From: Acetobacterium wieringae
Lineage (GTDB): Bacteria > Bacillota > Clostridia > Eubacteriales > Eubacteriaceae
Assembly (NCBI RefSeq): GCF_001766835.1
Contig: NZ_LKEU01000028.1
Span: forward strand, 1-54,967
DNA length: 54,967 bases
Direction of reading: 5' to 3'
A program made the translations under genes and the position numbers. The notes below the pieces were generated by a model that was not told where the DNA came from, ran no database searches, and saw only the letters and a program-made list of their open reading frames with translations. Shown in pieces: positions 7,926 to 16,514 of this stretch (position 1 is the stretch's first letter; every line of letters begins with the position of its first letter).

Positions 7926-7951
7926 AAAATTGTTTCTATTTGAATGGTTGT

Positions 7952-8320
7952 TTAAGCGCCACAGCCTTCTTCTTCGGAATCAAACAGATGCATCCCCAGA
8001 TCGACAGCCTTTGCCATAATATCGGTAATGTCCTGAAAAATCACGGAAAAATACATTTGCGCCTGAAAAAAATCGGCAATTTCCGGAATGCCCATAATGG
8101 TATTGGCTAAGGTGTTATACGCCGTGATCTGCTCTTCGGATAATTCATTGCCCAGCATTTGAAAGGACTGAATTTCCATCTGTCTGCGCATATAATCCTT
8201 GGCCATTTCAAATTTTTCCGGATCCTGTTCCAGTTTTTCTTTTGCCGCTACAAAATTCTTGTATTCGGTGCATTCTTTCAGGGCTCGTGCCAAATTGTTG
8301 GCTTCATCATATACATTCAT
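7952..8320 (-). CDS. YlbF/YmcA family regulator of RNase Y
   Basis: Small all-helical protein (122 aa) of the YlbF/YmcA family. MNVYDEANNLARALKEC is the usual opening, and LGNELSEEQI plus the helix before IMGIPEIADFFQAQ are family-like. In B. subtilis, YlbF, YmcA and YaaT form a complex that steers RNase Y cleavage. Placement directly after RNase J, with 65 bases between, puts two RNA-decay functions in one operon. The C-terminus ends EEEGCGA, a short acidic Cys-containing tail. A clear AGGAG precedes the ATG. Confidence 0.82.
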   Translation of the reverse strand: MNVYDEANNLARALKECTEYKNFVAAKEKLEQDPEKFEMAKDYMRRQMEIQSFQMLGNELSEEQITAYNTLANTIMGIPEIADFFQAQMYFSVIFQDITDIMAKAVDLGMHLFDSEEEGCGA

Positions 8321-8385
8321 ACCTTACTCCTCATTTAAAATTATAGTGGTAACTGTAAACATTTTTTACAATCACCCGATTCAAT

Positions 8386-10125
8386 TTATACTTCCATCAA
8401 GATGGGCAGTATCATCGGTTTTCTTTGGGTTTTTTCATAGAGATATTTAAACAAGCTTTCCCGAATCACATTTTTGATGGAATTCCAGTCAATAATACCC
8501 TTTTCTTCACAAGATATCAAGGCTTTCTTGACCTCTTCCCGGGCATTATTGATCAGTTCTTCTGATTCTCTTACATAAACAAAGCCCCGGGAGATAATAT
8601 CCGGTCCTGAAACCGCTTTGCCTTTATGCATGGTGCACACTACAATGAAAAGACCATCTTCTGACAATCGCTTCCGGTCATTAAGAACGATATTACCAAT
8701 ATCGCCAACACCCAGTCCATCAACCAGAATCGGCTCCGCCTGAGTTTTGCCGACAACCTGGACACTCCGTTTATCAATTTCCAGAATATTGCCGTTTTCA
8801 GCAATAAAGGTTCTTTCTTTATTCATTCCCACATTTTGGGCCAGCTCAGCATGCTGCATCAGCATCCGACTTTCACCATGGACAGGAAGAAAGTGTTTGG
8901 GCTTGACTAGGGTAATCATCAGTTTTAATTCTTCCTGACGGGCATGACCAGAAACGTGGATTTCAGCAAAGCGTCCGTAAACAACATCCGATCCCAGTTC
9001 CACCAGTTTATTAATCACTTCAGAAACCATTTTCTCGTTTCCCGGTACCGGTGATGCGGAAATAATAACCATATCTTCTTTTTTTATGGTCAGGTGACGG
9101 TGCTCACCCAATGCCATTCTTCCCAGTGCTGCCATCGGCTCGCCCTGGCTGCCAGTGGTAATGATAACCAGTTCTTTGTCTTTATAGTTTTTGATATCTT
9201 TTAGTTGAACCAATACGTTGGGTGGTATTTTCATGTATCCCAAATCCATGGCCACTTCGGTGACGTTTTCCATACTTCGGCCACAAATAATGACTTTTCG
9301 ATTATATTCAACCGCAGCGTCAATTACCTGTTGCAGCCGATGGACATTGGAGGCAAAGGTGGTTACGATAATTCTCCCTTTAGCTCCTCGAAACAAATTA
9401 TACAAGGTTGGTCCCACGGTACTTTCTGAGGGTGTAAACCCAGCCCCTTCAACATTGGTACTGTCTGACATCAGCAGATCCACACCCTGGGAACCAATTT
9501 TGGCAAATCGCTGCAAGTCGATTATTTCGCCGCCAATGGGATGATAGTCAATTTTAAAATCACCGGTATGGACAACGGTTGCTGCTGCACATTTGATACA
9601 GAGTCCCACGGCATCGGCGATACTGTGGTTGACCCGGATAAACTCAACATTAAATTCGCCAATATCAATCCGATCTTTGGGCTTAACAATAATTCGTGTA
9701 GTTTTTGTTAATAAGCCATGTTCCTTCAGCTTTTTATCGATCAGGCCCACAGTGAATTTGGTCGCATAAATGGGGATATTGATCTTTTTCAAGAGATAAA
9801 CCAGCCCCCCAATATGATCCTCATGGCCATGGGTGATAACGACCCCTTTAATCTTTTCCTGATTTTCGATCAGGTAATTAAAATCCGGTAGGACGATATC
9901 GATTCCGAACATATCATCATCGGGAAACTTGAGACCGCAATCGACAAGAATGATGTCATCCTTGTACTCAAATACGTTCAGGTTCTTCCCGATTTCACCT
10001 AGGCCTCCTAGTGGTATTAATCTCAGCTTATCTTTGTTTTTCTGAGCCTGAGGTTTTCGTCTGGATCGTGAACGACCTTCCAGTCGTTGGGCCCCCGTTG
10101 TTATTAAGTTTTTGTTTTCAGTCAA
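8386..10125 (-). CDS. rnj: Ribonuclease J
   Basis: Metallo-beta-lactamase/beta-CASP ribonuclease with 5'-3' exonuclease and endonuclease activity in mRNA decay. The metal motif is H99-G-H101-E-D103-H104, followed by further ligands (NHSIADA, HTGDFKIDYHP) and the beta-CASP region with SGHARQEEL and KPKHFLPVHGE. The first ~32 residues are basic and Arg/Lys-rich, a disordered extension before the conserved LRLIPLGGLGEIGKN. It begins at TTG six bases after AAAGGAG and overlaps the fur-family stop by 8 bases, implying translational coupling. Confidence 0.94.
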   Translation of the reverse strand: MTENKNLITTGAQRLEGRSRSRRKPQAQKNKDKLRLIPLGGLGEIGKNLNVFEYKDDIILVDCGLKFPDDDMFGIDIVLPDFNYLIENQEKIKGVVITHGHEDHIGGLVYLLKKINIPIYATKFTVGLIDKKLKEHGLLTKTTRIIVKPKDRIDIGEFNVEFIRVNHSIADAVGLCIKCAAATVVHTGDFKIDYHPIGGEIIDLQRFAKIGSQGVDLLMSDSTNVEGAGFTPSESTVGPTLYNLFRGAKGRIIVTTFASNVHRLQQVIDAAVEYNRKVIICGRSMENVTEVAMDLGYMKIPPNVLVQLKDIKNYKDKELVIITTGSQGEPMAALGRMALGEHRHLTIKKEDMVIISASPVPGNEKMVSEVINKLVELGSDVVYGRFAEIHVSGHARQEELKLMITLVKPKHFLPVHGESRMLMQHAELAQNVGMNKERTFIAENGNILEIDKRSVQVVGKTQAEPILVDGLGVGDIGNIVLNDRKRLSEDGLFIVVCTMHKGKAVSGPDIISRGFVYVRESEELINNAREEVKKALISCEEKGIIDWNSIKNVIRESLFKYLYEKTQRKPMILPILMEV

Positions 10126-10576
10126 ATTGTTCTCCTTTCGTTATTCCATAACAATCCGAACAGTATCCGTACACCTTAAGTTCGTGATTGATTATAATAA
10201 ACTCCTTCTTTTCTTCGATTTCTTTTTCCAGAACTTCCAGGAAATCGTCTTGCATTTCGATAACCTTTCCGCACTTTAAACAAATTAAATGATGATGCCA
10301 GTGTTTTTCATCCAACTCGCAGAGTTCGTACCGAGCAAAGCCATCATCAAAGTTACGTTTGGTAATGAATCCCATTTCTTCCAATATTTGCACCGTTCGA
10401 TAAATGGTCGACATTCCCACATCAGGATTGCGCTGTTTAACACCCTGAAATAATTCTTCAACACTAAAGTGCTGCTCCCTGAAGGTCATCAAAACCTCAA
10501 TGGTAACCAGACGCTGAGGGGTTACTTTGTTCCCTCTTTTTCTGAGCGCATCCACAATTTGTTTTTGGTTATTCAT
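10118..10576 (-). CDS. Fur-family metal/peroxide regulator
   Basis: Ferric uptake regulator family (Fur, PerR or Zur; not separable by eye), 152 aa. A winged helix at about 10-85 with TPQRLVTIEVL and MSTIYRTVQIL is followed by a metal and dimerisation domain with HWHHHLICLKCGKV (C99, C102) and CSDC (C139, C142), the structural zinc site. The ATG at 10576 is preferred to the GTG at 10585, because AGAGG lies 10 bases before the ATG but abuts the GTG. The gene follows sfsA and overlaps RNase J by 8 bases. Confidence 0.88.
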   Translation of the reverse strand: MNNQKQIVDALRKRGNKVTPQRLVTIEVLMTFREQHFSVEELFQGVKQRNPDVGMSTIYRTVQILEEMGFITKRNFDDGFARYELCELDEKHWHHHLICLKCGKVIEMQDDFLEVLEKEIEEKKEFIIINHELKVYGYCSDCYGITKGEQFD

Positions 10577-10581
10577 GGTTG

Positions 10582-11292
10582 TCACACCTCTTTTACAGTC
10601 TCTTCTGATAAAACAGTTACAGGCAACTCGCTGATCATTTCTATATTTACTCCATCAATATCACAGGAAAGCGCACGGATCTCTATTCCCAGACTATGAC
10701 ATTGACCCAATAAACGTGAAAATTTGGGATCCATTTTTTTGTTCGGTTGAAACGATTTCGCATCATTGCGTTGCACAACAAAAATAACCCCGGCATGGTA
10801 CCCCTCCTGGTGAGCCCTGAGTAATTCGGCAAGGTGTTTAGATCCCCGCTCCGTTGGTGCATCGGGAAACATGGCAATCTGATCCACCACCAGATTGACG
10901 CTTTTGACCTCGTAATAGGCATATTCGCCACCTTTAAGACAGGCCAGGTCAAACCGACTGTTGCCGTAGGTTACTTCTTGCTTGAGTTCTGAAACATCTG
11001 CTTGAGCGTTTAAAAATTCGTAGGCAATCTGGTTAGCCAACATCGAATTGACCGAGACCCAATGGCCGTCTTTTTCGACCAGCAACAGGGTATAGTCGGT
11101 TTTACGATGCGGCGCCGGATTCCATGCCAAAATGGCCCGTACCCCAGAAACAAGAAGCTCGCTCATGCGACCGGTATTGGGCACATGAGCGACGATCTCT
11201 TCCTGATTAATCATTACCTTGGCAATAAACCGATTGGGTCGGCTAAGAAATATCCCACTTACAAGGGGATATTTACTCAACTTCACCTTCAT
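10582..11292 (-). CDS. sfsA: SfsA family protein
   Basis: Homologue of E. coli SfsA (sugar fermentation stimulation protein), with an OB-like N-terminal domain and a nuclease-like C-terminal domain, 236 aa against 234 in E. coli. Recognisable stretches are FLSRPNRFIAKV, HVPNTGRMSELL, YEVKSVNL and FPDAPTERGSKHL. The molecular role remains unclear; DNA binding is reported for E. coli. The start at 11292 overlaps the DUF1292 stop by 20 bases. A longer frame to 11352 exists but adds a non-homologous segment inside the upstream gene. Confidence 0.9.
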   Translation of the reverse strand: MKVKLSKYPLVSGIFLSRPNRFIAKVMINQEEIVAHVPNTGRMSELLVSGVRAILAWNPAPHRKTDYTLLLVEKDGHWVSVNSMLANQIAYEFLNAQADVSELKQEVTYGNSRFDLACLKGGEYAYYEVKSVNLVVDQIAMFPDAPTERGSKHLAELLRAHQEGYHAGVIFVVQRNDAKSFQPNKKMDPKFSRLLGQCHSLGIEIRALSCDIDGVNIEMISELPVTVLSEETVKEV

Positions 11293-11554
11293 CTTCGTCT
11301 TCCTCAAAATCTTCGTATTCTTCGTCCATAATGCGATCATATTCCGCTTCAATTAAAGCAAATTCTGCTTCATCTTCAACCGGAACCAGAATTTCTCCTT
11401 CTTCGTCTTCATCGATAAAGAAAGCAAAAACATCATCACTTTCTTCACCTTCGGTTAACAGCACATAGGTCTTTTCGCCGAGCGGAAATGAAATCTCTAA
11501 ATCAAACTCTCTTGCAACGCCATTTTCATCTTCTAAAATAATTTTTTCTTCCAT
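11273..11554 (-). CDS. DUF1292 protein (YrzB-like)
   Basis: Small, very acidic protein (93 aa) of the DUF1292/YrzB family. It begins MEEKIILEDENG, has a beta-rich core (YVLLTEGEESDDVFAFFIDE) and ends in a glutamate/aspartate tail. The function is unknown. It is conserved beside ruvX and ireB in Firmicutes, as here. A frame opening at 11629 exists, but a -10 element at 11600-11605 would place the transcript start just upstream of 11590, and the family starts at the MEEK methionine. Confidence 0.82.
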   Translation of the reverse strand: MEEKIILEDENGVAREFDLEISFPLGEKTYVLLTEGEESDDVFAFFIDEDEEGEILVPVEDEAEFALIEAEYDRIMDEEYEDFEEDEDEGEVE

Positions 11555-11599
11555 ATCAACTTCTCTTTCAACTTTATTTTTTTCGTTCATAATCTTGTA

Positions 11600-11605
11600 A
11601 TTATA
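11600..11605 (-). promoter_or_regulatory. Candidate -10 element upstream of DUF1292
   Basis: Minus strand TATAAT about 45 bases before the chosen DUF1292 start. No good -35 is visible at 17 bases. It would drive DUF1292-sfsA-fur-rnj-ylbF independently of ruvX. Confidence 0.35.
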
Positions 11606-11639
11606 CCTTTTTATGCTTAAACAATCCATTATTTATGAA

Positions 11640-12056
11640 CTATTTAACGGCCCGATCCATATAGGATTGGAGGATCATCTGGGCAGCCAGCATATCAATG
11701 TAGTCTTTGCGGTTCTCCCGGGAAACGTTACCTTCAATCAGCACTTTTTCAGACCAGGATGAGGTTAATCGTTCATCAATGTAGATGATTTCAATCTTCA
11801 GCCGTTTCTTGATAAACTGACAAAAGTTTATTGTTTTTCGGGTTTGAGCCGATTCTGAACCATCCATATTCAGGGGCAGTCCGGCTACTACTTTTTTGAT
11901 CTCATATCTGGCAATGAGGTCACGAAACGCTTCTAAATCATCATCCCGGGTCTTTCGCTTAAGGGTCATCACCCCCTGGGCAGTAATCTGTAAGGGGTCC
12001 GTCACAGCCACCCCAATCCGTTTGTCGCCGACATCAATTCCTAAAATTCTTTCCAT
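11640..12056 (-). CDS. ruvX: RuvX/YqgF-type Holliday junction resolvase-like nuclease
   Basis: RNase H-fold protein of 138 aa. The first strand carries the catalytic Asp in ILGIDVGDKRIGVAVTD, followed by VVAGLPLNMDGSES and the conserved YIDERLTS, with a late Asp in DYIDMLAAQMIL. Family members act in pre-16S rRNA 5' processing (E. coli YqgF) and have Holliday-junction resolvase activity in vitro. Location next to DUF1292 and near ireB/alaS matches the usual Firmicutes cluster. Confidence 0.92.
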   Translation of the reverse strand: MERILGIDVGDKRIGVAVTDPLQITAQGVMTLKRKTRDDDLEAFRDLIARYEIKKVVAGLPLNMDGSESAQTRKTINFCQFIKKRLKIEIIYIDERLTSSWSEKVLIEGNVSRENRKDYIDMLAAQMILQSYMDRAVK

Positions 12057-12085
12057 TCATAATCCCATCTGTTTATTTTGGCTGT

Positions 12086-13030
12086 TTAAATCACCTTAAT
12101 ACAAAAATCTCTGCAAGCAGCACTGCAATAGCAACAAAGCACACATTTCTTTTGATCCACCCGAGCTTTGCCATCCGCTACGCTCAGGGCCTGCTGGTTA
12201 CAACGCCGCACACATTCCCCGCAACCGCTGCACCAGTCACTGATATGCAGCTTTTTGGGAGCACTGGCAACCGCACTCTCCAACCCTTCGGGTATCACTT
12301 CACCGTTAAATTTTTTTACATTATACTGCACTTCGTCAACTGATTGAACCCCAATGGCAATGGCATCCAGATCGCTTAAATTTAAAACAAACTCAAAACT
12401 GGCCTGTTTTTGAGAAAGCAAATTCCCGCCACCTAATGGCTTCATCCCATAAATGCCCTTCCCCAGGATTTTGGCCTGATGAATGGCGGCGACCATTTCA
12501 TCCGTCGTTCCATCTTCAATACCGATACCAGTCAAATTGATCAGTGGATGAATCACCTCCAATTCGGGAAAAAGACTGGCCCCAGAAACACCTTCCACCC
12601 GATGGGTGGAAATCCCAATGGCTCTGACTTTTCCCGCCTGTCTTGCAGCAATCAACGCCTCGATGGCTTCCCAATGACCTTCGATGGTTTTGCGACTTTC
12701 CTGCTCATGGAGCAGGTAAAGATCAATATAATCGCGACCCAACTCAGTCAGGGCCCGATGAAGACTTTTCTGGACCCCAACTGCTGTATAGTCATAGGAC
12801 TTTGTAGCAATCACCACCTCATGCTGCATCTGAATTGCCTGCCGCAAGTGATCATAATTATTATAGAGATCGGCGGTATCAAAGAAATTCACGCCACCAT
12901 CTAAGGCGGCAGCGATGATTTCCCGACTCTCCCGAAGGGGTTTGTTCTTCTGAAGGGGACCTATGGTCAAGCTACCAAAGCACATTCGCGATACCATAAT
13001 GCCGGTATTACCAAGCGTATTCATTTTCAT
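12086..13030 (-). CDS. Aldo/keto reductase with C-terminal 2[4Fe-4S] ferredoxin domain
   Basis: Soluble oxidoreductase, 314 aa. Residues 1-250 form an AKR barrel with FFDTADLY (conserved Asp and Tyr) and YIDLYLLHEQES. The C-terminus holds two cluster motifs, CSGCGECVRRC and CVLCCYCSAAC, so electrons may pass between NAD(P)H, flavodoxin or ferredoxin and a carbonyl. The substrate is unknown. The start was set at the ATG at 13030. A TTG at 13054 lacks a ribosome site, while AGGA lies 12 bases before the ATG. The gene is inserted between ireB and ruvX, which are neighbours in many Firmicutes. Confidence 0.85.
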   Translation of the reverse strand: MKMNTLGNTGIMVSRMCFGSLTIGPLQKNKPLRESREIIAAALDGGVNFFDTADLYNNYDHLRQAIQMQHEVVIATKSYDYTAVGVQKSLHRALTELGRDYIDLYLLHEQESRKTIEGHWEAIEALIAARQAGKVRAIGISTHRVEGVSGASLFPELEVIHPLINLTGIGIEDGTTDEMVAAIHQAKILGKGIYGMKPLGGGNLLSQKQASFEFVLNLSDLDAIAIGVQSVDEVQYNVKKFNGEVIPEGLESAVASAPKKLHISDWCSGCGECVRRCNQQALSVADGKARVDQKKCVLCCYCSAACRDFCIKVI

Positions 13031-13091
13031 CTGCAAATCGTTTCCTAACCACAAGCTTAATGTTTGTGCGCCTTTGTTTTCCTTAACCTAA

Positions 13092-13128
13092 GCAAAACAA
13101 AATAGGACTGCCTCGGTTGAGACAGCCC
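13092..13128 (-). terminator. Intrinsic terminator after ireB
   Basis: Minus strand GGGCTGTCTC pairs with GAGGCAGTCC over 10 bp with a 4-base loop, then TATTTTGTTTTG. It separates alaS-ireB from the aldo/keto reductase gene. Confidence 0.78.
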
Positions 13129-13143
13129 CAAATTTTCAGCCTA

Positions 13144-13416
13144 CTAAATACTTTTTAAGTAACGTCGTACAAGTTCTTCGAGTAACTCATCCCGCTCAAT
13201 TTTCTGTATGGCATTTCGCGCTTCTCTGTGACTTGTGATATAGGTCGGATCTCCTGACATGACATAACCTACAATTTGATTGACGGGGTTATACCCTTTT
13301 TCAACTAGAGCCTTATGTACATTGCGCATCACTTCGTCGATCTTCTGAGACTTTTCGCTATCGACCTCAAACATAATGGTTCCTCGATCAATCACCGTAT
13401 TTTCTCCCATTGTCAT
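13144..13416 (-). CDS. ireB: IreB family (UPF0297/DUF965) regulatory phosphoprotein
   Basis: 90-residue protein of the UPF0297 family, recognised by [28 protein letters not shown] and the C-terminal [10 protein letters not shown]. In Enterococcus faecalis IreB is phosphorylated by the PASTA kinase IreK and lowers cephalosporin resistance. Whether that circuit exists here is unknown (no kinase gene in the window). It follows alaS closely, as in other Firmicutes, and has a strong GGAGG before the ATG. Confidence 0.88.
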   Translation of the reverse strand: MTMGENTVIDRGTIMFEVDSEKSQKIDEVMRNVHKALVEKGYNPVNQIVGYVMSGDPTYITSHREARNAIQKIERDELLEELVRRYLKSI

Positions 13417-13507
13417 CTGACCTCCTTCACAATCAATTTATATCATTTTAACCCATCGTAAAAGAAAAGACAAGTCATATGACGTAATTTTTCTTTTTCT
13501 TAATAAA

Positions 13508-16147
13508 TTAATTCAACTGCTCCCGAATGCAGGCCTCACCCTTTGACAAGGATTCTGCCAGTTTTTCTGGTAGTTTCCCCCCAGCCTGCGCCATATCCGG
13601 GCGTCCTCCACCACCTCCGCCAGCGATTGTCGCCACTTCTTTAATGACTTTACCAGCGTGGAAGCCGCGTTTAACGATGTCCGGAGTAGCTGTTGCAACA
13701 AAATTAACCTTACCATCCAGCGCACTGCCCAACAAGACAACCCCGGAGCCCATTCGATCTTTTAATAAATCCCCGATGGTTCGTAGCTCTTCCATGGGCA
13801 TTTTTTCCACTTCAGCAATGGTCACCTGAACACCACTGATGATCTCCATTTTCTGGTGAATATCCATAATCGCATTGCCGGCAAATTTTTGTTTCAGTTC
13901 GGCAATGGTTCGTTCCTTCTGTTTGTTGGTTTCAGCCAGTTCCGTTACTTTTTCCAACAATTGATCGGGATTGGTTTTCATCAGGTTGGACACCTCAATC
14001 AGGGTGTCGTCCATTTTTTCGACCAGATGCCAGGCGTTAAAACCGGTTGCCGCTTCAATTCGACGGACACCGGCTGCTACACCGCCTTCACTGATGATCT
14101 TAAACATCCCCACCTTGGCTGAATTACTGATATGACAGCCGCCGCAAAGTTCGGTACTGAAATCACCAACCTTGACAACCCGGACAATCTCACCATATTT
14201 CTCGCCAAATAAAGCGGTTGCTCCCAGTTCTTTGGCCTTGTCAATATTGGTTTCAAAAATCGAGACATCATAAGCTGCTAAAATAGCGGTGTTAACAATA
14301 TCTTCCACCTGTCGTTTTTCATCCCGGGTCATCGCCTGGAAATGGTTGAAGTCAAAACGTAAACGATCCGGTGATACAAACGATCCGGCCTGTTCGACAT
14401 GATCACCTAAGACCTGTTTTAAGGCTTTGTGCAATAAGTGGGTGGAGGTGTGGTTTCGCTGTACCGCATCTCTTAATTCTTTATTAACCTCGGTAATGAC
14501 GCTTTCGCCAACCTTAAAGGTTCCCGATTTAACGATCCCGGAATGAATATGGCGGCTCAGGCTGCCTTTTTTACAATCACGGATTTCAATTAAACCATCG
14601 CCTTTTTGGATCACGCCATGATCGCCGGTTTGTCCGCCACTTTCAGCATAAAACGATGTCTGATCAAGTAATACCAACACCTCATCTCCGGCCTTGGCTT
14701 CATCCACCAGGGCTTCATTCACATAGAGCCCTAAGATGGTTCCTTCAGCTTCGAGGTTATCATAGCCGACAAAGGTATTAACCGCATCCGGACCCAGAGG
14801 ATTAAAGGGATCGTCCGCCCATACAGCCAGATCACTGTTCAAACGGTCCTGGCGAGCCCGTTCACGCTGTACCTGCATCTCTTTTTCAAACTCGGACTCA
14901 AAAATATTAAGTCCCCGTTCCATAATAATCTCTTTGGTCAGATCAAAGGGGAAACCATAGGTATCATAGAGTTTAAATGCGCCTTGTCCAGGAAATGTTT
15001 TTTCTTCCATTTCCAGTAGTCGATCAATCTCTTTATTCAAAATGACCAGACCCTGATCAATGGTTTCTTTAAAGCGTTCTTCTTCAATCCGGATCAGTTT
15101 TTGAATAAAGTCCTGTTTTTCACGCAGTTCGGGATAAGCGCCTTCCGAAACCCGAATTGCCTCTTTGGCCACATCATATAGGAACAGATCCTTGATCCCC
15201 AATAATTTGCCGTGACGAACAGCCCGACGCAGCAACCGCCGCAATACATACCCCCGGCCTTCATTCCCTGGCATAACCCCATCCGCAATCATAAAGGTGA
15301 CACTGCGGATATGATCAGTAACAACCCGGATCGAAATATCATCCTGTGGGTCATCGCCATAGGTTACTCCAGCTTTTTTACAGATATAGTTGAGCACATG
15401 GCCAACCGTATCTATTTCAAAAATCGTTCCGACCCCCTGCATCACGACGGCCAAACGTTCCAACCCCATCCCGGTATCAATATTGGGTTTAGGCAAGGGA
15501 TTATAGTTGCCCGCTTCATCTTTATCAAACTGGGTGAAGACCAGGTTCCAGAACTCAACATAGCGGTCGCAATCACAGCCAACCCCGCAGGTGGGACTGT
15601 CACAGCCAAATTCTTCGCCACGATCAAAATAAAGCTCGGAACAGGGGCCACAGGGTCCTAAACCATGCTCCCAGAAATTATCCTCTTTTCCCATCCGGAC
15701 AATTTTTTCTTTGGGAATACCGACGTCTTCGTTCCAGATTTTAAAGGCTTCATCATCATCCAAATAAATAGTAATCCAGATCTTATCTTCTGGTATTTCC
15801 ATCACCTTGGTGCAAAATTCCCAGGCCCAGGGAATCGCTTCTTTTTTAAAATAATCGCCGAAAGAAAAGTTTCCCAGCATTTCAAAAAAAGTACCATGTC
15901 TTGCCGTTTTTCCGACATTTTCAATATCCGGGGTACGAATACACTTCTGACAGGTGGTAACCCGATTACGGGGCGGAATTTCGTCGCCGGTAAAATAGGG
16001 TTTCAGCGGTGCCATCCCCGAGTTAATCAGTAACAAGCTCTTGTCATTAATGGGCACTAACGGAAAACTGTTTAACCGCAAATGCCCCTTTTCTTCAAAA
16101 AATGCCAGATATTTTTCTCTAATTTCATTTAATCCTAATGGTTTCAT
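13508..16147 (-). CDS. alaS: Alanyl-tRNA synthetase
   Basis: Class II synthetase charging tRNA-Ala, 879 aa, full length. The catalytic domain opens EIREKYLAFFEEKGH, with HGTFFEMLGNFSFGDYFKKEA and GMGLERLAVVMQG. The editing domain carries the zinc ligands in HTSTHLLHKAL and CGGCHISN. The C-Ala domain ends with the glycine-rich GGGGGGRPDMAQAGG. Expression is controlled by a T-box leader and a near-perfect promoter upstream. ireB follows in the same unit. Confidence 0.97.
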   Translation of the reverse strand: MKPLGLNEIREKYLAFFEEKGHLRLNSFPLVPINDKSLLLINSGMAPLKPYFTGDEIPPRNRVTTCQKCIRTPDIENVGKTARHGTFFEMLGNFSFGDYFKKEAIPWAWEFCTKVMEIPEDKIWITIYLDDDEAFKIWNEDVGIPKEKIVRMGKEDNFWEHGLGPCGPCSELYFDRGEEFGCDSPTCGVGCDCDRYVEFWNLVFTQFDKDEAGNYNPLPKPNIDTGMGLERLAVVMQGVGTIFEIDTVGHVLNYICKKAGVTYGDDPQDDISIRVVTDHIRSVTFMIADGVMPGNEGRGYVLRRLLRRAVRHGKLLGIKDLFLYDVAKEAIRVSEGAYPELREKQDFIQKLIRIEEERFKETIDQGLVILNKEIDRLLEMEEKTFPGQGAFKLYDTYGFPFDLTKEIIMERGLNIFESEFEKEMQVQRERARQDRLNSDLAVWADDPFNPLGPDAVNTFVGYDNLEAEGTILGLYVNEALVDEAKAGDEVLVLLDQTSFYAESGGQTGDHGVIQKGDGLIEIRDCKKGSLSRHIHSGIVKSGTFKVGESVITEVNKELRDAVQRNHTSTHLLHKALKQVLGDHVEQAGSFVSPDRLRFDFNHFQAMTRDEKRQVEDIVNTAILAAYDVSIFETNIDKAKELGATALFGEKYGEIVRVVKVGDFSTELCGGCHISNSAKVGMFKIISEGGVAAGVRRIEAATGFNAWHLVEKMDDTLIEVSNLMKTNPDQLLEKVTELAETNKQKERTIAELKQKFAGNAIMDIHQKMEIISGVQVTIAEVEKMPMEELRTIGDLLKDRMGSGVVLLGSALDGKVNFVATATPDIVKRGFHAGKVIKEVATIAGGGGGGRPDMAQAGGKLPEKLAESLSKGEACIREQLN

Positions 16148-16204
16148 TTTTTCTCCTATTCAAATTTTGATTTTCTAATTTAAAAGCTTTTAATGCCTTC
16201 CGGT

Positions 16205-16480
16205 GTTTGTAAAACAAAAAAATCCCCTGCAAGTCTGCAAGGGACGGTTTAATCCGCGGTACCACCCAAATTAGCTGCAAAATCATTGGCAACTCACTTT
16301 ACTAAATAACGGTTTCCCGACTGAAAATACTGATCGAATATGGGATTACGACTTTCTTCTTCAGCTGCTCAAACGGGGCAACTCTAAACCAACGATAAAA
16401 GACTTTCAGCCGCGTCTCTCTCTCTGAAATGGTTGTATTTAGAGCCTTCGTTCTCAATGCATTTTAATATTAACCTGTAA
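16205..16480 (-). promoter_or_regulatory. T-box leader of alaS
   Basis: Untranslated leader of about 330 bases in the 363-base gap before alaS. It contains the invariant T-box TGGTACCGCGG (minus strand, 16254-16264), which pairs with the uncharged tRNA acceptor end in the antiterminator. Upstream bases form a long stem I: CTCTA/TAGAG and AACCA/TGGTT, with a distal TTTCAG/CTGAAA hairpin carrying AGAGAGAG. A GCC alanine codon at 16377-16379 and a GCT near 16363 are candidate specifiers; I cannot choose without folding. Uncharged tRNA-Ala would stop formation of the terminator at 16216-16243. Confidence 0.92.
16216..16243 (-). terminator. T-box controlled terminator before alaS
   Basis: Minus strand CCCTTGCA pairs with TGCAGGGG (4-base loop), followed by a run of seven T. 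It lies just after the T-box sequence, as expected for transcriptional T-box control. Confidence 0.9.
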
Positions 16481-16485
16481 GGATG

Positions 16486-16514
16486 ATTATATTAATTCCA
16501 TATTTAAATGTCAA
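16486..16514 (-). promoter_or_regulatory. Consensus sigma-A promoter of alaS
   Basis: Minus strand TTGACA (16509-16514) and TATAAT (16486-16491) with a 17-base spacer, a perfect match to consensus. The -35 overlaps the stop codon of the upstream permease gene. Confidence 0.92.
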
